From: a virus
Virus record (IMG/VR): IMGVR_UViG_3300005563_000004
Span: 1-64,000 of that record
Reading direction: 5' to 3' (one strand)
DNA: 64,000 nucleotides
A program made the position numbers and the translations under genes. Each line of letters opens with the position of its first letter. The first letter of the stretch is position 1. Of this stretch, positions 12,398 to 20,066 are shown one piece after another. The notes below the pieces were generated by a model. It had not been told where the DNA came from. It worked only from the letters and a program-made list of their open reading frames with translations, and made no database searches.

Positions 12398-14356
12398 ATG
12401 TCCGGGGCGCTGGAAGCCGCACTGCTGCTTGCCGCCCAAGGCTTCCCGGTATTTCCCTGTGGTCGTAGCAAGCGGCCTGCCCTCCAAGGTCGCGGCTTTC
12501 ACGACGCCACCACCGACAGCGATCAAGTCCGCGCCATGTTCGGCAGGGCTGGCGATCTTGTCGGCTGCCCGACCGGCGCCATCACCGGCTTTGACGTTCT
12601 CGACGTTGATCCCCGACACCACGGCGATCTGTGGGAGCAGGCCAACTTTTACCGCCTGCCGGAGACCCGCATCCACCGCACGCCAGGGCTACCGAAGCCC
12701 GGCGATGCCGATCAGCGCGTCATGCCGGGGACGCACTACCTGTTCCGCCACGCGCCAGGCGTCCGCAATACCGCCAGCAAGATAGCGCCCGGCATCGATC
12801 TGCGCGGCGATGGTGGCTACGTCATTATGCCGCCCAGCGCCGGCTACTCGGTACTGAACGAAGCCGACATTGCGGAGTGGCCTGATTGGCTGCTTGATCT
12901 GGTGCTGACAGCACCGCCAGAGCCGAAGCTGAATGGCTACCATCGTGCGCCGGTCAGTTCGCGGCGGCTCGATGGCTTCATACGGTCAGTTTGCGGGCGC
13001 GTAGCTGGCGCAGGAGAGGGCGCCAAGCATTACGCGCTCCGCAATGCCGCCCTCTCGCTCGGCGGTATCCAGGCCGCAGCTGGGCTGTCGGAAAAGGAAG
13101 CCACGGACCTGCTGCTGGCGGCACTGCCGCGCACGGTCAAGGACTGGAAGAACGCCGGGCATACAATCGCTTGGGGTTTGGCGCACGGTCGCAACCGACC
13201 GATCGAGCTGGAAGACCGCGAGCCACCGCGCGCCAACGGCCACGCTGCGCCACCGCCCCCAGAGCCGGAGGAGCCGCGGGAGTTCGACACCAGCCTATTC
13301 GAGCTGGTCTACTTCGAGGATATCCAGCCGAACTTAGACGCCGCCGACTTTGTCGAGGACTTGCTCATCCGCGCCAGCATGGCGGTCGTCTACGGCGAGT
13401 CCAACTGCGGCAAAACATTCTTCATGACCGACCTCGCGCTGCATATCGCCATGGGCAAAACCTGGCGCGGCAGAGAGATTGACGGCGGCGGAGTGATCTA
13501 CTGCGCCCTTGAAGGCAGCCACGGCATCAGCAACCGCGTCGCTGCGTTCCGCAAGCACCACGGCCTCGAGGGCCATCGCCTCCCGTTCGCCATCGTGCCC
13601 AGCGCCATCAATATGCTGGACCCCAAAGCCGACACCGACCGGCTGATTGCCTCCATTCTCGACGCGGCGACCATGATGGGCTGTCCCGTCAAGCTGGTAG
13701 TGATCGACACCCTCTCGCGCGCCATGGCCGGCGGCAACGAAAACGCGCCCGACGACATGGGCGCGCTGGTCATGAATACCGATCGGGTGCGCCAGGCGAC
13801 CGGTGCGGCAGTCGTCTACGTGCACCACTCCGGCAAGGATGCCGCCAAGGGTGCGCGCGGTCACTCGCTGCTGCGCGCTGCTACCGATACGGAAATTGAG
13901 GTGATCGCTGACGGCGCGTTTCGCATGGCCACGGTGGTCAAGCAACGCGAGCTGGAATGCTCCGGCGAGTTTCCTTTCCACCTCGAGGTGGTGGATCTGG
14001 GAACCAATCGCCGCGGCAAGGCCGTGACCTCGTGCGTCGTGACGGAACAGAGCGGCAGCATACCGGCAGCTGCACAGGCGCGCCGCAAGCTTACTGGCCA
14101 CGCACAACGCGCTTACGAGGTGTTAGTCGATTTGTGCGGCTCGCAGGGGCAGTCGGGGCATCCTGGCACCCCTTCCGGCGTGCCGTCCGTCCCCGAGGAT
14201 TGGTGGCGCGAGCGCTTTTATGAACGCACTCCTGGAGACACGCATGAGGCGAAACGACAGGCTTTTCGTCGTGCTTCGGTTGCGCTGGTTAATGATCAGA
14301 TTGTCGGAATGGCTAACAGTCGTGTTTGGATCATCTATCGAGAGCAGGGTGCATGA
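12398..14356 (+). CDS. Primase-polymerase fused to RepA-like AAA helicase
   Basis: 652 residues in two domains. Residues 5-170 are an AEP-type bifunctional primase/polymerase: the front AALLLAAQGFPVFPCGRSKR, the metal-binding DVLDVDP at 66-72 and GIDLRGDGGYVIMPPS at 132-147 are typical. Residues about 305-520 are an AAA_25/RepA-like hexameric helicase with Walker A GESNCGKT (333-340), Walker B LVVIDT (433-438) and VVYVHHSGKDAAKGARG. Together they would prime DNA and unwind it. The iteron array at 14358 begins two bases after its stop, so this is the likely initiator or replisome loader. The linker at 270-296 is Pro-rich. One protein doing both jobs is known from phages and plasmids. Confidence 0.9.
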   Translation: MSGALEAALLLAAQGFPVFPCGRSKRPALQGRGFHDATTDSDQVRAMFGRAGDLVGCPTGAITGFDVLDVDPRHHGDLWEQANFYRLPETRIHRTPGLPKPGDADQRVMPGTHYLFRHAPGVRNTASKIAPGIDLRGDGGYVIMPPSAGYSVLNEADIAEWPDWLLDLVLTAPPEPKLNGYHRAPVSSRRLDGFIRSVCGRVAGAGEGAKHYALRNAALSLGGIQAAAGLSEKEATDLLLAALPRTVKDWKNAGHTIAWGLAHGRNRPIELEDREPPRANGHAAPPPPEPEEPREFDTSLFELVYFEDIQPNLDAADFVEDLLIRASMAVVYGESNCGKTFFMTDLALHIAMGKTWRGREIDGGGVIYCALEGSHGISNRVAAFRKHHGLEGHRLPFAIVPSAINMLDPKADTDRLIASILDAATMMGCPVKLVVIDTLSRAMAGGNENAPDDMGALVMNTDRVRQATGAAVVYVHHSGKDAAKGARGHSLLRAATDTEIEVIADGAFRMATVVKQRELECSGEFPFHLEVVDLGTNRRGKAVTSCVVTEQSGSIPAAAQARRKLTGHAQRAYEVLVDLCGSQGQSGHPGTPSGVPSVPEDWWRERFYERTPGDTHEAKRQAFRRASVALVNDQIVGMANSRVWIIYREQGA

Positions 14357-14357
14357 C

Positions 14358-14525
14358 CCCAGACATTTGCCCAGACATTTACCCAGACATGCCCAGACAG
14401 ACACCCGACGCGACACCCAGACATTTGCCCAGACATTCGGGGATATATATCTTCGATATATCCCGAGTGTCTGGGCAAGTGTGTCCGGCTCGATTTATGT
14501 CTGGTTGGGTGTCTGGTTGTCGGGG
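14358..14525. repeat. Two-armed iteron array with central AT hairpin, likely origin
   Basis: CCCAGACA occurs in direct orientation at 14358, 14370, 14382, 14392, 14416 and 14428, mostly 12 bases apart and often extended to GCCCAGACATTT, with a degraded copy near 14404. The opposite arm has TGTCTGGG at 14468, a variant TGTCCGGC at 14482, TGTCTGGT at 14498 and 14510, and a weaker TGTCGGGG at 14518. Between the arms GGGATATAT (14440-14448) and ATATATCCC (14456-14464) form a perfect nine-pair AT-rich stem. Iterons beside an initiator and an easily melted element are the hallmarks of plasmid and phage origins. The initiator is presumably the upstream Prim-Pol/helicase. Confidence 0.75.
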
Positions 14526-14620
14526 GTGGGTATCTGGTGCGGTTTTGCAACCAATGGACCAGCCCGCGCACCTCGAGGCACGCCCGCAGCAGCAGGACAG
14601 CCGGCGGTGGGATGGTGCGA

Positions 14621-15121
14621 TCAGGCTGATTCCTTCCTGGGTCGTCCCCTCGCGCGCTTCTCACGAGCGGCCTTACCCAAGAGGCTCCACCCAGCGTGGT
14701 TCTTGGAGGCATTTGACCAAGCGGCTTGGCGACTAATCCCAAAGTGCCTCGCTGCCTCCGAAAGGGAGGCAAAAGTCCCTTCGGGCGTATTCACTGCCAC
14801 GCCGTTCTTTACCGTGCCCGCGGCAAAGCCTGGCAGGCCGCGTCCGCTTCTGGTGAGTGAATCTACGTTCCACGGAGGGTCCAGCGCGGTAATGTAGCGG
14901 CGTTCTGTTGCGTCCAGTTCTGCTTTGGAGCAGGGCAGCCAAGCCCAAGCGTCATAGTCGTGATTGTGCCACGACTTTTCGCGTGTTTTGAGCACGCGGG
15001 CTTCGACGTGCGTCGATTGGCCAACGTACATAACCTCGCCGTTCTTGATCAGGAAGTAGACTCCGATTTTGCGCTCGCCGAGTGGTCTCGCGAGAGTAAG
15101 GATTTCAGCTTTATTGAGCAT
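14621..15121 (-). CDS. GIY-YIG endonuclease, homing-type
   Basis: 166 residues from ATG 15121. The GIY-YIG core runs from GVY (20-22) through YVGQS (32-36) with ARVLKTRE behind it and a later Glu in KAELDATERRYITALDPPWN. The C-terminal part (VNTPEGTFASLSEAARHFGI, SRQAAWSNASKN) is a NUMOD-like DNA-binding motif of homing endonucleases. It lies against the direction of its neighbours, as free-standing homing genes often do. A TTGACA at 15148-15153 on the leftward strand and TATATC close to the ATG suggest its own promoter and perhaps a leaderless message. Confidence 0.85.
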   Translation of the reverse strand: MLNKAEILTLARPLGERKIGVYFLIKNGEVMYVGQSTHVEARVLKTREKSWHNHDYDAWAWLPCSKAELDATERRYITALDPPWNVDSLTRSGRGLPGFAAGTVKNGVAVNTPEGTFASLSEAARHFGISRQAAWSNASKNHAGWSLLGKAAREKRARGRPRKESA

Positions 15122-15138
15122 GTTGCGGGATATATTGC

Positions 15139-15158
15139 TTGACAAGAATGTGTGTCAA
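15139..15158. promoter_or_regulatory. TTGACA inverted repeat in divergent spacer
   Basis: TTGACAAGAATGTGTGTCAA carries TTGACA facing both ways, so each strand could use one as a -35 element: leftward for the GIY-YIG gene and rightward for the gene at 15236. The whole spacer 15122-15235 is AT-rich and has no ORF of note. A matching -10 is clearer leftward (TATATC at 15128-15133). Confidence 0.4.
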
Positions 15159-15235
15159 ACAATTATCAGCAAGACTAATGTGTTAACAATCAGTAAACTT
15201 TATTTGATCGATGCTGTCGTGTTACTGCGCTGCGC

Positions 15236-15607
15236 ATGTCAGACAGTGCGACTAGTGGAACGGCTACTGTGCTGCCTCCGGCTCATGTGCCAAGCCATGG
15301 CTACGGGCGCATTCACCCGTGGCAAAAGGGCCAATCAGGCAATCCCACAGGCAAGCTCGGCGAATATCACGCAGTCAGGCGACTCTGCGCTGACCATTCG
15401 ATTGAGGGCGCGAAGCAACTGATCGCGCTGATGCACGACACCGATACGCGCGTTGCCATTGTGGCAATCAAGGAAGTGCTCGACCGTGGCATTGGCAAGC
15501 CGCGCGATCACAGCAATGAGCAGGGCGGCAAGATTGATCTGTCGGCGCTGAGCGCCGAGGAGCGGGAAGCGATGGCCAAACTGCTGGCAAAGGCGATGGG
15601 GTTATGA
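15236..15607 (+). CDS. DUF5681-like protein, possible terminase small subunit
   Basis: 123 residues. HPWQKGQSGNPTGKLGEY (residues 27-44) is the W-[KQ]-x-GQSGNP-x-G signature of DUF5681 proteins, followed by helices (AKQLIALMHDTDTRVAIVAI) and RGIGKPRDH. Members are found in phages near packaging genes and some are annotated as small terminases, but the function is not settled. Here terminase large subunit is 7 kb downstream, so that role is only a suggestion. It opens the G-rich rightward block and overlaps the next gene by four bases. Confidence 0.7.
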   Translation: MSDSATSGTATVLPPAHVPSHGYGRIHPWQKGQSGNPTGKLGEYHAVRRLCADHSIEGAKQLIALMHDTDTRVAIVAIKEVLDRGIGKPRDHSNEQGGKIDLSALSAEEREAMAKLLAKAMGL

Positions 15608-15828
15608 TTGTCAAAGTGGACCGTGCGGCTTTTGAGGACGCGGTGGCGGCATTTGTCTGCGCCGCGCGCAAGTGCAGCTGTGGCCATGAATGGCAACCGC
15701 TCGATGCGCCTGACAAAGCCCACGATCTGGCGGTAGCTGCGGTGCGTGGCGCGCTGAGCACGGTGTTCAATGCTCCGGTGTTTGTCGAGGACGAGCACGC
15801 GCTGGGGCTGCCAGAGGAGCGGCAGTGA
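15604..15828 (+). CDS. Small hypothetical protein with CxC pair (74 aa)
   Basis: ATG 15604 overlaps the previous stop (ATGA). The middle CAARKCSCGHEWQPL has three close cysteines and a histidine that might bind zinc; helices flank it. It ends in a four-base overlap with the next gene. Function unknown. Confidence 0.62.
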   Translation: MIVKVDRAAFEDAVAAFVCAARKCSCGHEWQPLDAPDKAHDLAVAAVRGALSTVFNAPVFVEDEHALGLPEERQ

Positions 15829-16112
15829 CCGACGCAGAGGTGATGGAGCGGGCGACCGAACTGCAGGAGGATGCTCGCGCTGTCACCCAGGCCATCGTAC
15901 TCCACCTCGACGGTGACGAGGTTGGGCGTGTGCTCGAGCGGTTTGCGGACGTGGTGCGTGACCAGCCGGTAGGCGTGATCATGGTGGCGTTCTCGATGCT
16001 GATCGCGGAGCTTGCAGCCGGCTCGCCGAATGAGCAGATGTTTCAGGCGGTGCTGCTGGAGATGACCACGCACGCGCTGGCGACGCGGCCTGATCGCCCG
16101 GCGGTGCATTGA
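15825..16112 (+). CDS. Hypothetical helical protein (95 aa)
   Basis: GTG 15825 overlaps the previous stop (GTGA). The protein is a run of helices (MERATELQEDARAVTQAIVL, ERFADVVRDQPVGVIMVAFS) with a hydrophobic middle (VGVIMVAFSMLIAELAAG) too polar at its edges to be a sure membrane span. No family recognised. Confidence 0.62.
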   Translation: MTDAEVMERATELQEDARAVTQAIVLHLDGDEVGRVLERFADVVRDQPVGVIMVAFSMLIAELAAGSPNEQMFQAVLLEMTTHALATRPDRPAVH

Positions 16113-16288
16113 TGGCAGAATACACACAATCGCATATACAGCAGCAATCAGTGTCCGTTAGCTGGGCGCTGGTGCTGGGATCAGCTGTTAGTGCGTCGTG
16201 GGTGTTATCACGTCCGCAAACGCAAATTATCGCCCGTAACCCTGAGTTGCATCTGATAACTGGCGAAGTTCGCGAGGATAACGCGTGA
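16112..16288 (+). CDS. Small protein with one hydrophobic segment (58 aa)
   Basis: ATG 16112 shares its A with the preceding stop; the ORF ends in GTGA shared with the endonuclease start at 16285. Residues 16-33 (SWALVLGSAVSASWVLS) are hydrophobic and could cross the membrane or form a signal anchor. Base composition is more AT-rich than the flanking genes. Unknown function. Confidence 0.55.
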   Translation: MAEYTQSHIQQQSVSVSWALVLGSAVSASWVLSRPQTQIIARNPELHLITGEVREDNA

Positions 16289-16800
16289 AGCAGTCTCGCT
16301 CCAAGCTGACGTTGTTTCCTGATACGCCGCGTGGCTGCTCGTCGTGCAAGCGGCTGTTGCACCCATCGTGGTTTGTGCGCTGCCAGGGCAACAAGGACGG
16401 ATTACACTCGCAGTGCATCGAGTGCCGCGCGGTCGCGAGGAGGGCGGACTATGCGAACCGTCGCGAGGAGTTCGCGGCTAAGCATCGTATCAAGACCTAT
16501 GGCCTGGACCCAGCGACATTCGCGAGGCTGGTCGAGAGACAGCAGAACCATTGCGCGATCTGCGATGAAGACTTTGATTTCTGCATTCGCCATATCGATC
16601 ATGACCACGAGACTGGCCAGGTAAGGGGTCTGCTCTGCCCTCGATGCAATACGACTATTGGCCGCGCCAATGATGATCCGGCGCTGTTGCGGGCGATGGC
16701 GGCTTACATTGAGCGGCATCGTGCACGGCAGGCGATTGAGCAACGGATCGGACGGAACACAGAAGGCGAACAACTAACGCCGGATGTGAGCGAGCCATGA
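16285..16800 (+). CDS. Recombination endonuclease VII-like HNH protein
   Basis: 171 residues from GTG 16285. Two zinc pairs early (C18, C21, C44, C47) precede the endonuclease VII core: HCAIC at 89-93, the HIDHDHETGQVRGLLC stretch (103-118) with catalytic His/Asp residues, and CPRCN (118-122). This is the family of T4 gp49, which cuts branched DNA before packaging, although many phage members are simply HNH nucleases. The first Cys group (GCSSCKRLLHPSWFVRC) is common in phage EndoVII variants. Overlaps both neighbours, so it is operonic and not an inserted homing gene. Confidence 0.85.
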   Translation: MKQSRSKLTLFPDTPRGCSSCKRLLHPSWFVRCQGNKDGLHSQCIECRAVARRADYANRREEFAAKHRIKTYGLDPATFARLVERQQNHCAICDEDFDFCIRHIDHDHETGQVRGLLCPRCNTTIGRANDDPALLRAMAAYIERHRARQAIEQRIGRNTEGEQLTPDVSEP

Positions 16801-17084
16801 GCTACAGCTACGCGAGGATTGTTGAGATTCGCCGTGAGTGGAATGACCCGGCACTGACCGTCGAGGAGATTGCCGCGGCGCATGGCACGACGCGGACGGC
16901 GCTTTGCAAGCTGCGGGCGCGGCATGGCTGGCCGGCGCGGGCGAAAACGGCGTGCCCGGTTCACACACATCGCGGCGTGTTCGCATCGGTGCGTGCTGCG
17001 GCTCGTGCTTACGGCATGTCGCCGAACTCCGCGCATTACCGCGCATCGCGGCAGATCAATGGCTGGAGGTTCGCGGATGAGTAG
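16797..17084 (+). CDS. HTH protein (95 aa)
   Basis: Overlaps the endonuclease stop. Residues 9-45 (IRREWNDPALTVEEIAAAHG, TTRTALCKLRARHGWPARAK) make a helix-turn-helix of the type seen in small terminase subunits and GcrA-like regulators; the second half (VFASVRAAARAYGMSPNSAH) looks like a NUMOD-type second DNA-binding motif. Either a regulator or a packaging protein; the sequence cannot decide. Confidence 0.65.
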   Translation: MSYSYARIVEIRREWNDPALTVEEIAAAHGTTRTALCKLRARHGWPARAKTACPVHTHRGVFASVRAAARAYGMSPNSAHYRASRQINGWRFADE

Positions 17085-17421
17085 ATGGATCGAGATGCTT
17101 GAGCGTGCCGAGATGCAGGCCCGGCCGGAGCTGCGGTCGCAGGCGTTCGAGGCGGTCAAGCGCTACTATGGCTTGGTTGATGATGGGTCTGCGGCGCATG
17201 AGCCAGCGTCGATGTCCGATTCGCCGCATTCTGAGACCGTGGAGCAGACACCGACCGATGTGGAAGTGCAGCGCCACGTTGACCGTGTGTGCGATCACCT
17301 GATTGCCGGTCGCACCACGCCGGCACAGCGATCCGGGCTGAGCACGGCGGTAGAGAGGGCGGGGCGTGTGCCTAGCGGTTCTGACGCGGCTGTGGGGCGA
17401 ATTGCGAGGCTGGTGCGGTGA
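17077..17421 (+). CDS. Hypothetical protein (114 aa)
   Basis: ATG 17077 overlaps the previous gene. The N-terminal 30 residues are a charged helix (MSRWIEMLERAEMQARPELR, SQAFEAVKRYYG), then a disordered acidic stretch, then EVQRHVDRVCDHLIAGRTTP. No family recognised. Confidence 0.6.
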   Translation: MSRWIEMLERAEMQARPELRSQAFEAVKRYYGLVDDGSAAHEPASMSDSPHSETVEQTPTDVEVQRHVDRVCDHLIAGRTTPAQRSGLSTAVERAGRVPSGSDAAVGRIARLVR

Positions 17422-17633
17422 CGCGGCATTGCCAGCGCGGCCACGAACTGTCCGCCGATAACGTCGCGCTATGGAATAGCGGTGCTGGCCATCCCATTGC
17501 GTGCTGTCGCGAGTGCAATCGCGAGCGCGCGAAGCGGTGGCGCAAGGCGAATGCGCGTTGGCTGACGCGGCGTAAGCAGACGCGGCGTAAGCAGACGGAC
17601 TATGGGCATTCGGGGGCGATGTTGGCGCGATGA
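17418..17633 (+). CDS. Small Cys/His zinc protein (71 aa)
   Basis: GTG 17418 overlaps the previous stop. CQRGHELSADNV (5-16) and CCRECNRERAKRWRKAN (30-46) form a known phage pattern (C-x-x-GH ... C-x-x-C followed by basic residues), the zinc half of many HNH proteins, but there is no nuclease core. Near the end a 15-base unit is duplicated in tandem, giving TRRKQTRRKQ. Probably a nucleic-acid binding protein. Confidence 0.65.
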   Translation: MTRHCQRGHELSADNVALWNSGAGHPIACCRECNRERAKRWRKANARWLTRRKQTRRKQTDYGHSGAMLAR

Positions 17634-18172
17634 GATCCGCGCCGCAGCCATACAGCCACGGCTTCAATGCGTGGTGGGCGTTTAACATGCGACCAGAAAA
17701 TGACGGTCAGGCGGACGACACTGGCTCGCCGAACGATCCACCGACTCGGTGGGGCTTTACGTTTCCCACTTGGCAGGATGCGCGGCGGTGGTGCGGGTAT
17801 GCTGATGCGAGCTTTGCTGCGTTCGTAGCGTCGTCGCAGGACGACATGCAGATGCTGGCCTGGTCGTATTACTGGGAGCGGCTGGGGATGTTGGACGTGC
17901 GGCTCGGTGCGGACATCAGCACGGTGGACTGGTGCTGGACGAGTGGCGGAGCGGCGTTGGAGATACAGAAGATCCTCGATGTGCAACCGCTCGATGGGAT
18001 CATTGGCGACATCACCATAGCGGCTATCAATGCGGACGAGGCGTACATCGATCGGGTGTATGGGGCGCGGGTGGCTTACTACAACGACCTTGGCTTTCAG
18101 GATGTGTTCCCTGGGCTTTACACGCGGGCTGCGGCGTGTCGCGAGCGATCGATGCAGGCGGCGATGCCGTGA
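17630..18172 (+). CDS. Endolysin-like protein (GH108 / peptidoglycan-binding type)
   Basis: 180 residues overlapping the previous gene by four bases. DTGSPNDPPTRWGFTFPTW (residues 30-48) resembles the NDP-x-DxGG-x-TxxGIT segment of GH108 muramidases, and TSGGAALEIQKILDVQPLDG, IIGDITIAAIN (about 104-134) is the peptidoglycan-binding domain 3 repeat found at the C-terminal end of the same family. I infer a cell-wall-degrading enzyme for host lysis. The usual catalytic EGG motif is not evident; E23 in RPEND is the only nearby candidate. No signal peptide is seen, so a holin would be needed. Confidence 0.72.
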   Translation: MRSAPQPYSHGFNAWWAFNMRPENDGQADDTGSPNDPPTRWGFTFPTWQDARRWCGYADASFAAFVASSQDDMQMLAWSYYWERLGMLDVRLGADISTVDWCWTSGGAALEIQKILDVQPLDGIIGDITIAAINADEAYIDRVYGARVAYYNDLGFQDVFPGLYTRAAACRERSMQAAMP

Positions 18173-18606
18173 GCCTTGTCACTCGCCCTGACCGGATTGT
18201 GTGGACGACGCCGGTAAACAAGCAGGCTGCGCTACAGACTTCTGGTGTGAAGGATGTGCCTGTAACGCCGATGCAGGAGCGTCGCAATCTGCAGCGGGCG
18301 TTTAAGGCTTTGAATGAAGCGTATATCCGCGCTGACGATCCGAGAGAGAAGCGGCGTATCGGTAAGCAGATTGAGTTTGTGCAGAGGGAAATCAGCAAGC
18401 GCGGTCGCTGGACGCCTCAAGGCAAGCACGAGTTTGCGAATTGGATTGTGAATGTTGCCAAGGACAAGCTGCCTCGTCCCATATTCGACGAGATCTTGCG
18501 TGAGGCTGGCGTGAGGTACCACGACGCGCAGCGGGGGCGCGCTGCGGTCATGGAGGAGAAGCGGCACCGCTCGATGATCGAGCGTGTGAAAGCGACGGAG
18601 CTATGA
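18169..18606 (+). CDS. Hypothetical protein (145 aa)
   Basis: GTG 18169 overlaps the endolysin stop (GTGA). The protein is charged and helical, with MQERRNLQRAFKALNEAYIR, REKRRIGKQIEFVQREISKR and a C-terminal helix MEEKRHRSMIERVKATEL. No domain recognised. Its position between lysis-type and small Cys genes tells little about function. Confidence 0.65.
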   Translation: MSLVTRPDRIVWTTPVNKQAALQTSGVKDVPVTPMQERRNLQRAFKALNEAYIRADDPREKRRIGKQIEFVQREISKRGRWTPQGKHEFANWIVNVAKDKLPRPIFDEILREAGVRYHDAQRGRAAVMEEKRHRSMIERVKATEL

Positions 18607-18923
18607 CCGAGCACACTGCCCGATGCCAGGAGTGCGGGGCGGACGTTCCGCTGAGTGAGGTGTGGCACCATAGGGGTGTGTGCGGTGCTGCTCGGGAGCA
18701 AGTTATGTCGGGTGTGGTGGAGCATGTGGCTCGCGCGATTGCGATGGAGGAAGGAATTGCACCGGCAAAGTGGCCTGTGTTTCTGGAGGCAGCGAAGACG
18801 GCAATAGCGGCGCTGCGTGATCCGACTGTGGAGATGATTGGCGCGGGTGCGACTGCCGGTGCGGTGTCGAACGATGCTGCGGTGGCGGTCTGGCAGGCGA
18901 TGATTGATTGTGCTGCGTCGTGA
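18603..18923 (+). CDS. Zinc-finger protein with phage ARAI motif (106 aa)
   Basis: Residues 8-27 (CQECGADVPLSEVWHHRGVC) form a C2HC-type zinc knuckle. Residues 39-75 (VVEHVARAIAMEEGIAPAKW, AAKTAIAALRDPT) fit a small phage/prophage pattern (ARA-I ... W ... A-x-AAI-x-ALR-x-PT) of unknown role. The next gene has the same second pattern, so the two look like paralogues. Overlaps both neighbours. Confidence 0.66.
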   Translation: MTEHTARCQECGADVPLSEVWHHRGVCGAAREQVMSGVVEHVARAIAMEEGIAPAKWPVFLEAAKTAIAALRDPTVEMIGAGATAGAVSNDAAVAVWQAMIDCAAS

Positions 18924-19174
18924 TACAAAGTTACAATCCTCGTCGCGAGGCTGTAGCGCGTGCGATTTACTACGCTGCCACGAGCGGTCAGACTTTGTGG
19001 CCACAGGTTCTGGATCGCAGGCGTTGGTATTCGTGTGCTGATGCTGCCATTGCTGCCGCTGACAATCCAAGCATTGAGCCGACCATGGCGGAGGTGATGA
19101 GCACCTATATGCCGGCGCCAACGCCACCGAGTGTCTACCAGCACGTCTACCAGAATGTTGATAGCTCGTCGTAG
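18920..19174 (+). CDS. Small phage protein with ARAI motif (84 aa)
   Basis: GTG 18920 overlaps the previous stop. Residues 7-49 (PRREAVARAIYYAATSGQTL, WYSCADAAIAAADNPSIEPT) repeat the pattern of the preceding gene without its zinc knuckle. The C-terminal end is Pro/Tyr-rich and overlaps the start of the exported glucanase-like gene. Function unknown. Confidence 0.62.
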   Translation: MIQSYNPRREAVARAIYYAATSGQTLWPQVLDRRRWYSCADAAIAAADNPSIEPTMAEVMSTYMPAPTPPSVYQHVYQNVDSSS

Positions 19175-20066
19175 CTTATTGGCGGGGGCTGCGGCTGCGT
19201 TGCCTGGGATGGCGTATGCGGACTGTGGCGAGCAGGAGCGTCGCAAGCTACTGAAGTTTGGCTTGATCCCGCAGGCGTATGCGTGCGGCAACAACCCGAT
19301 CGCTGGTGCGTTCTTCTCGGACGACTTCAACACGCTGAGCCTTTACAACACGCGCAACACAGCGGCGGGCGGGACTTGGCAGCCGGCGGGGACTTTCAGC
19401 ACGTTCGTTGACGGGCAGGACTTCAGCGGCGTGTGGGTGGTCAATCCGTTCAACCCGGCAACGCCGTATAACAATGTGTATACGGTATCGAACTCCATTC
19501 TCTCGATGCGGATCGACAATTCGCCCAACCCGACGAACACGGGCGGGGATGCGTTGATTGGCGGGCAGCTGCACACGTTCAACACGTTCCAGCATGCGGT
19601 ACAGGGGTATTGGGAGGTTCGTGCTGCGGTTCCGGTGTTGCCGGGGAGTAATTTTGTTTTCTGGCTGAATGATCAGACCGGGCGTCAGCAGATCGGGATA
19701 TTCGATTGTGTGACGAACGCTGACAGCAGTCACTTTGCGGGTTTCGATGTTTGGGACCCTGCGACTGACACTGAGACGTTTCAGTGGTTCACGTTCCAGA
19801 TGGCGCAGCCGGTGAATGTGACCGGCTTTCATCAGTATGGCGTGAAGGTCACGAACACACAGGTTTCGCTGCTCATTGATCGTGTGGTGCAGGTGTCGAC
19901 GGCGCTGCCGGCTGGCTACGTCAATCCGATGTTTATCTTCTTGGATTGGTTCAGTGGCGGGACTGCGGGCGGGACGGGATTTATCTCGGCGCCTGTGGCA
20001 TCGCCGTCGTTTGGGCAGGTTGATTACGTGGCGTATTGGCTGCCTGGCACCGGCCCGGTGCCATGA
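19155..20066 (+). CDS. Exported GH16-like (concanavalin-fold) protein lacking the usual catalytic motif
   Basis: 303 residues from ATG 19155. The start MLIARRSLLAGAAAALPGMA is a signal peptide with a twin-arginine pair, followed by a short module CGEQERRKLLKFGLIPQAYA. From residue 48 the sequence (FFSDDFNTLSLYN, GGQLHTFNTFQHAVQGYWEV, PGSNFVFWLNDQTGRQQIG, VTGFHQYGVKVT) is that of GH16 beta-glucanases. The expected E-x-D-x-x-E active site is replaced by IGIFDCVTNAD, so it may bind rather than cut polysaccharide. It could be a host-modifying or envelope-degrading protein exported during infection. It overlaps the next gene, whose N-terminus is clearly related. Confidence 0.72.
   Translation: MLIARRSLLAGAAAALPGMAYADCGEQERRKLLKFGLIPQAYACGNNPIAGAFFSDDFNTLSLYNTRNTAAGGTWQPAGTFSTFVDGQDFSGVWVVNPFNPATPYNNVYTVSNSILSMRIDNSPNPTNTGGDALIGGQLHTFNTFQHAVQGYWEVRAAVPVLPGSNFVFWLNDQTGRQQIGIFDCVTNADSSHFAGFDVWDPATDTETFQWFTFQMAQPVNVTGFHQYGVKVTNTQVSLLIDRVVQVSTALPAGYVNPMFIFLDWFSGGTAGGTGFISAPVASPSFGQVDYVAYWLPGTGPVP

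Noticed and set aside
14353-14736. Rightward ORF with PDICPDIYPDMP repeats after the primase
   Set aside because: The peptide repeat is only the 12-base iterons read as codons, and the rest lies antisense to the GIY-YIG gene.
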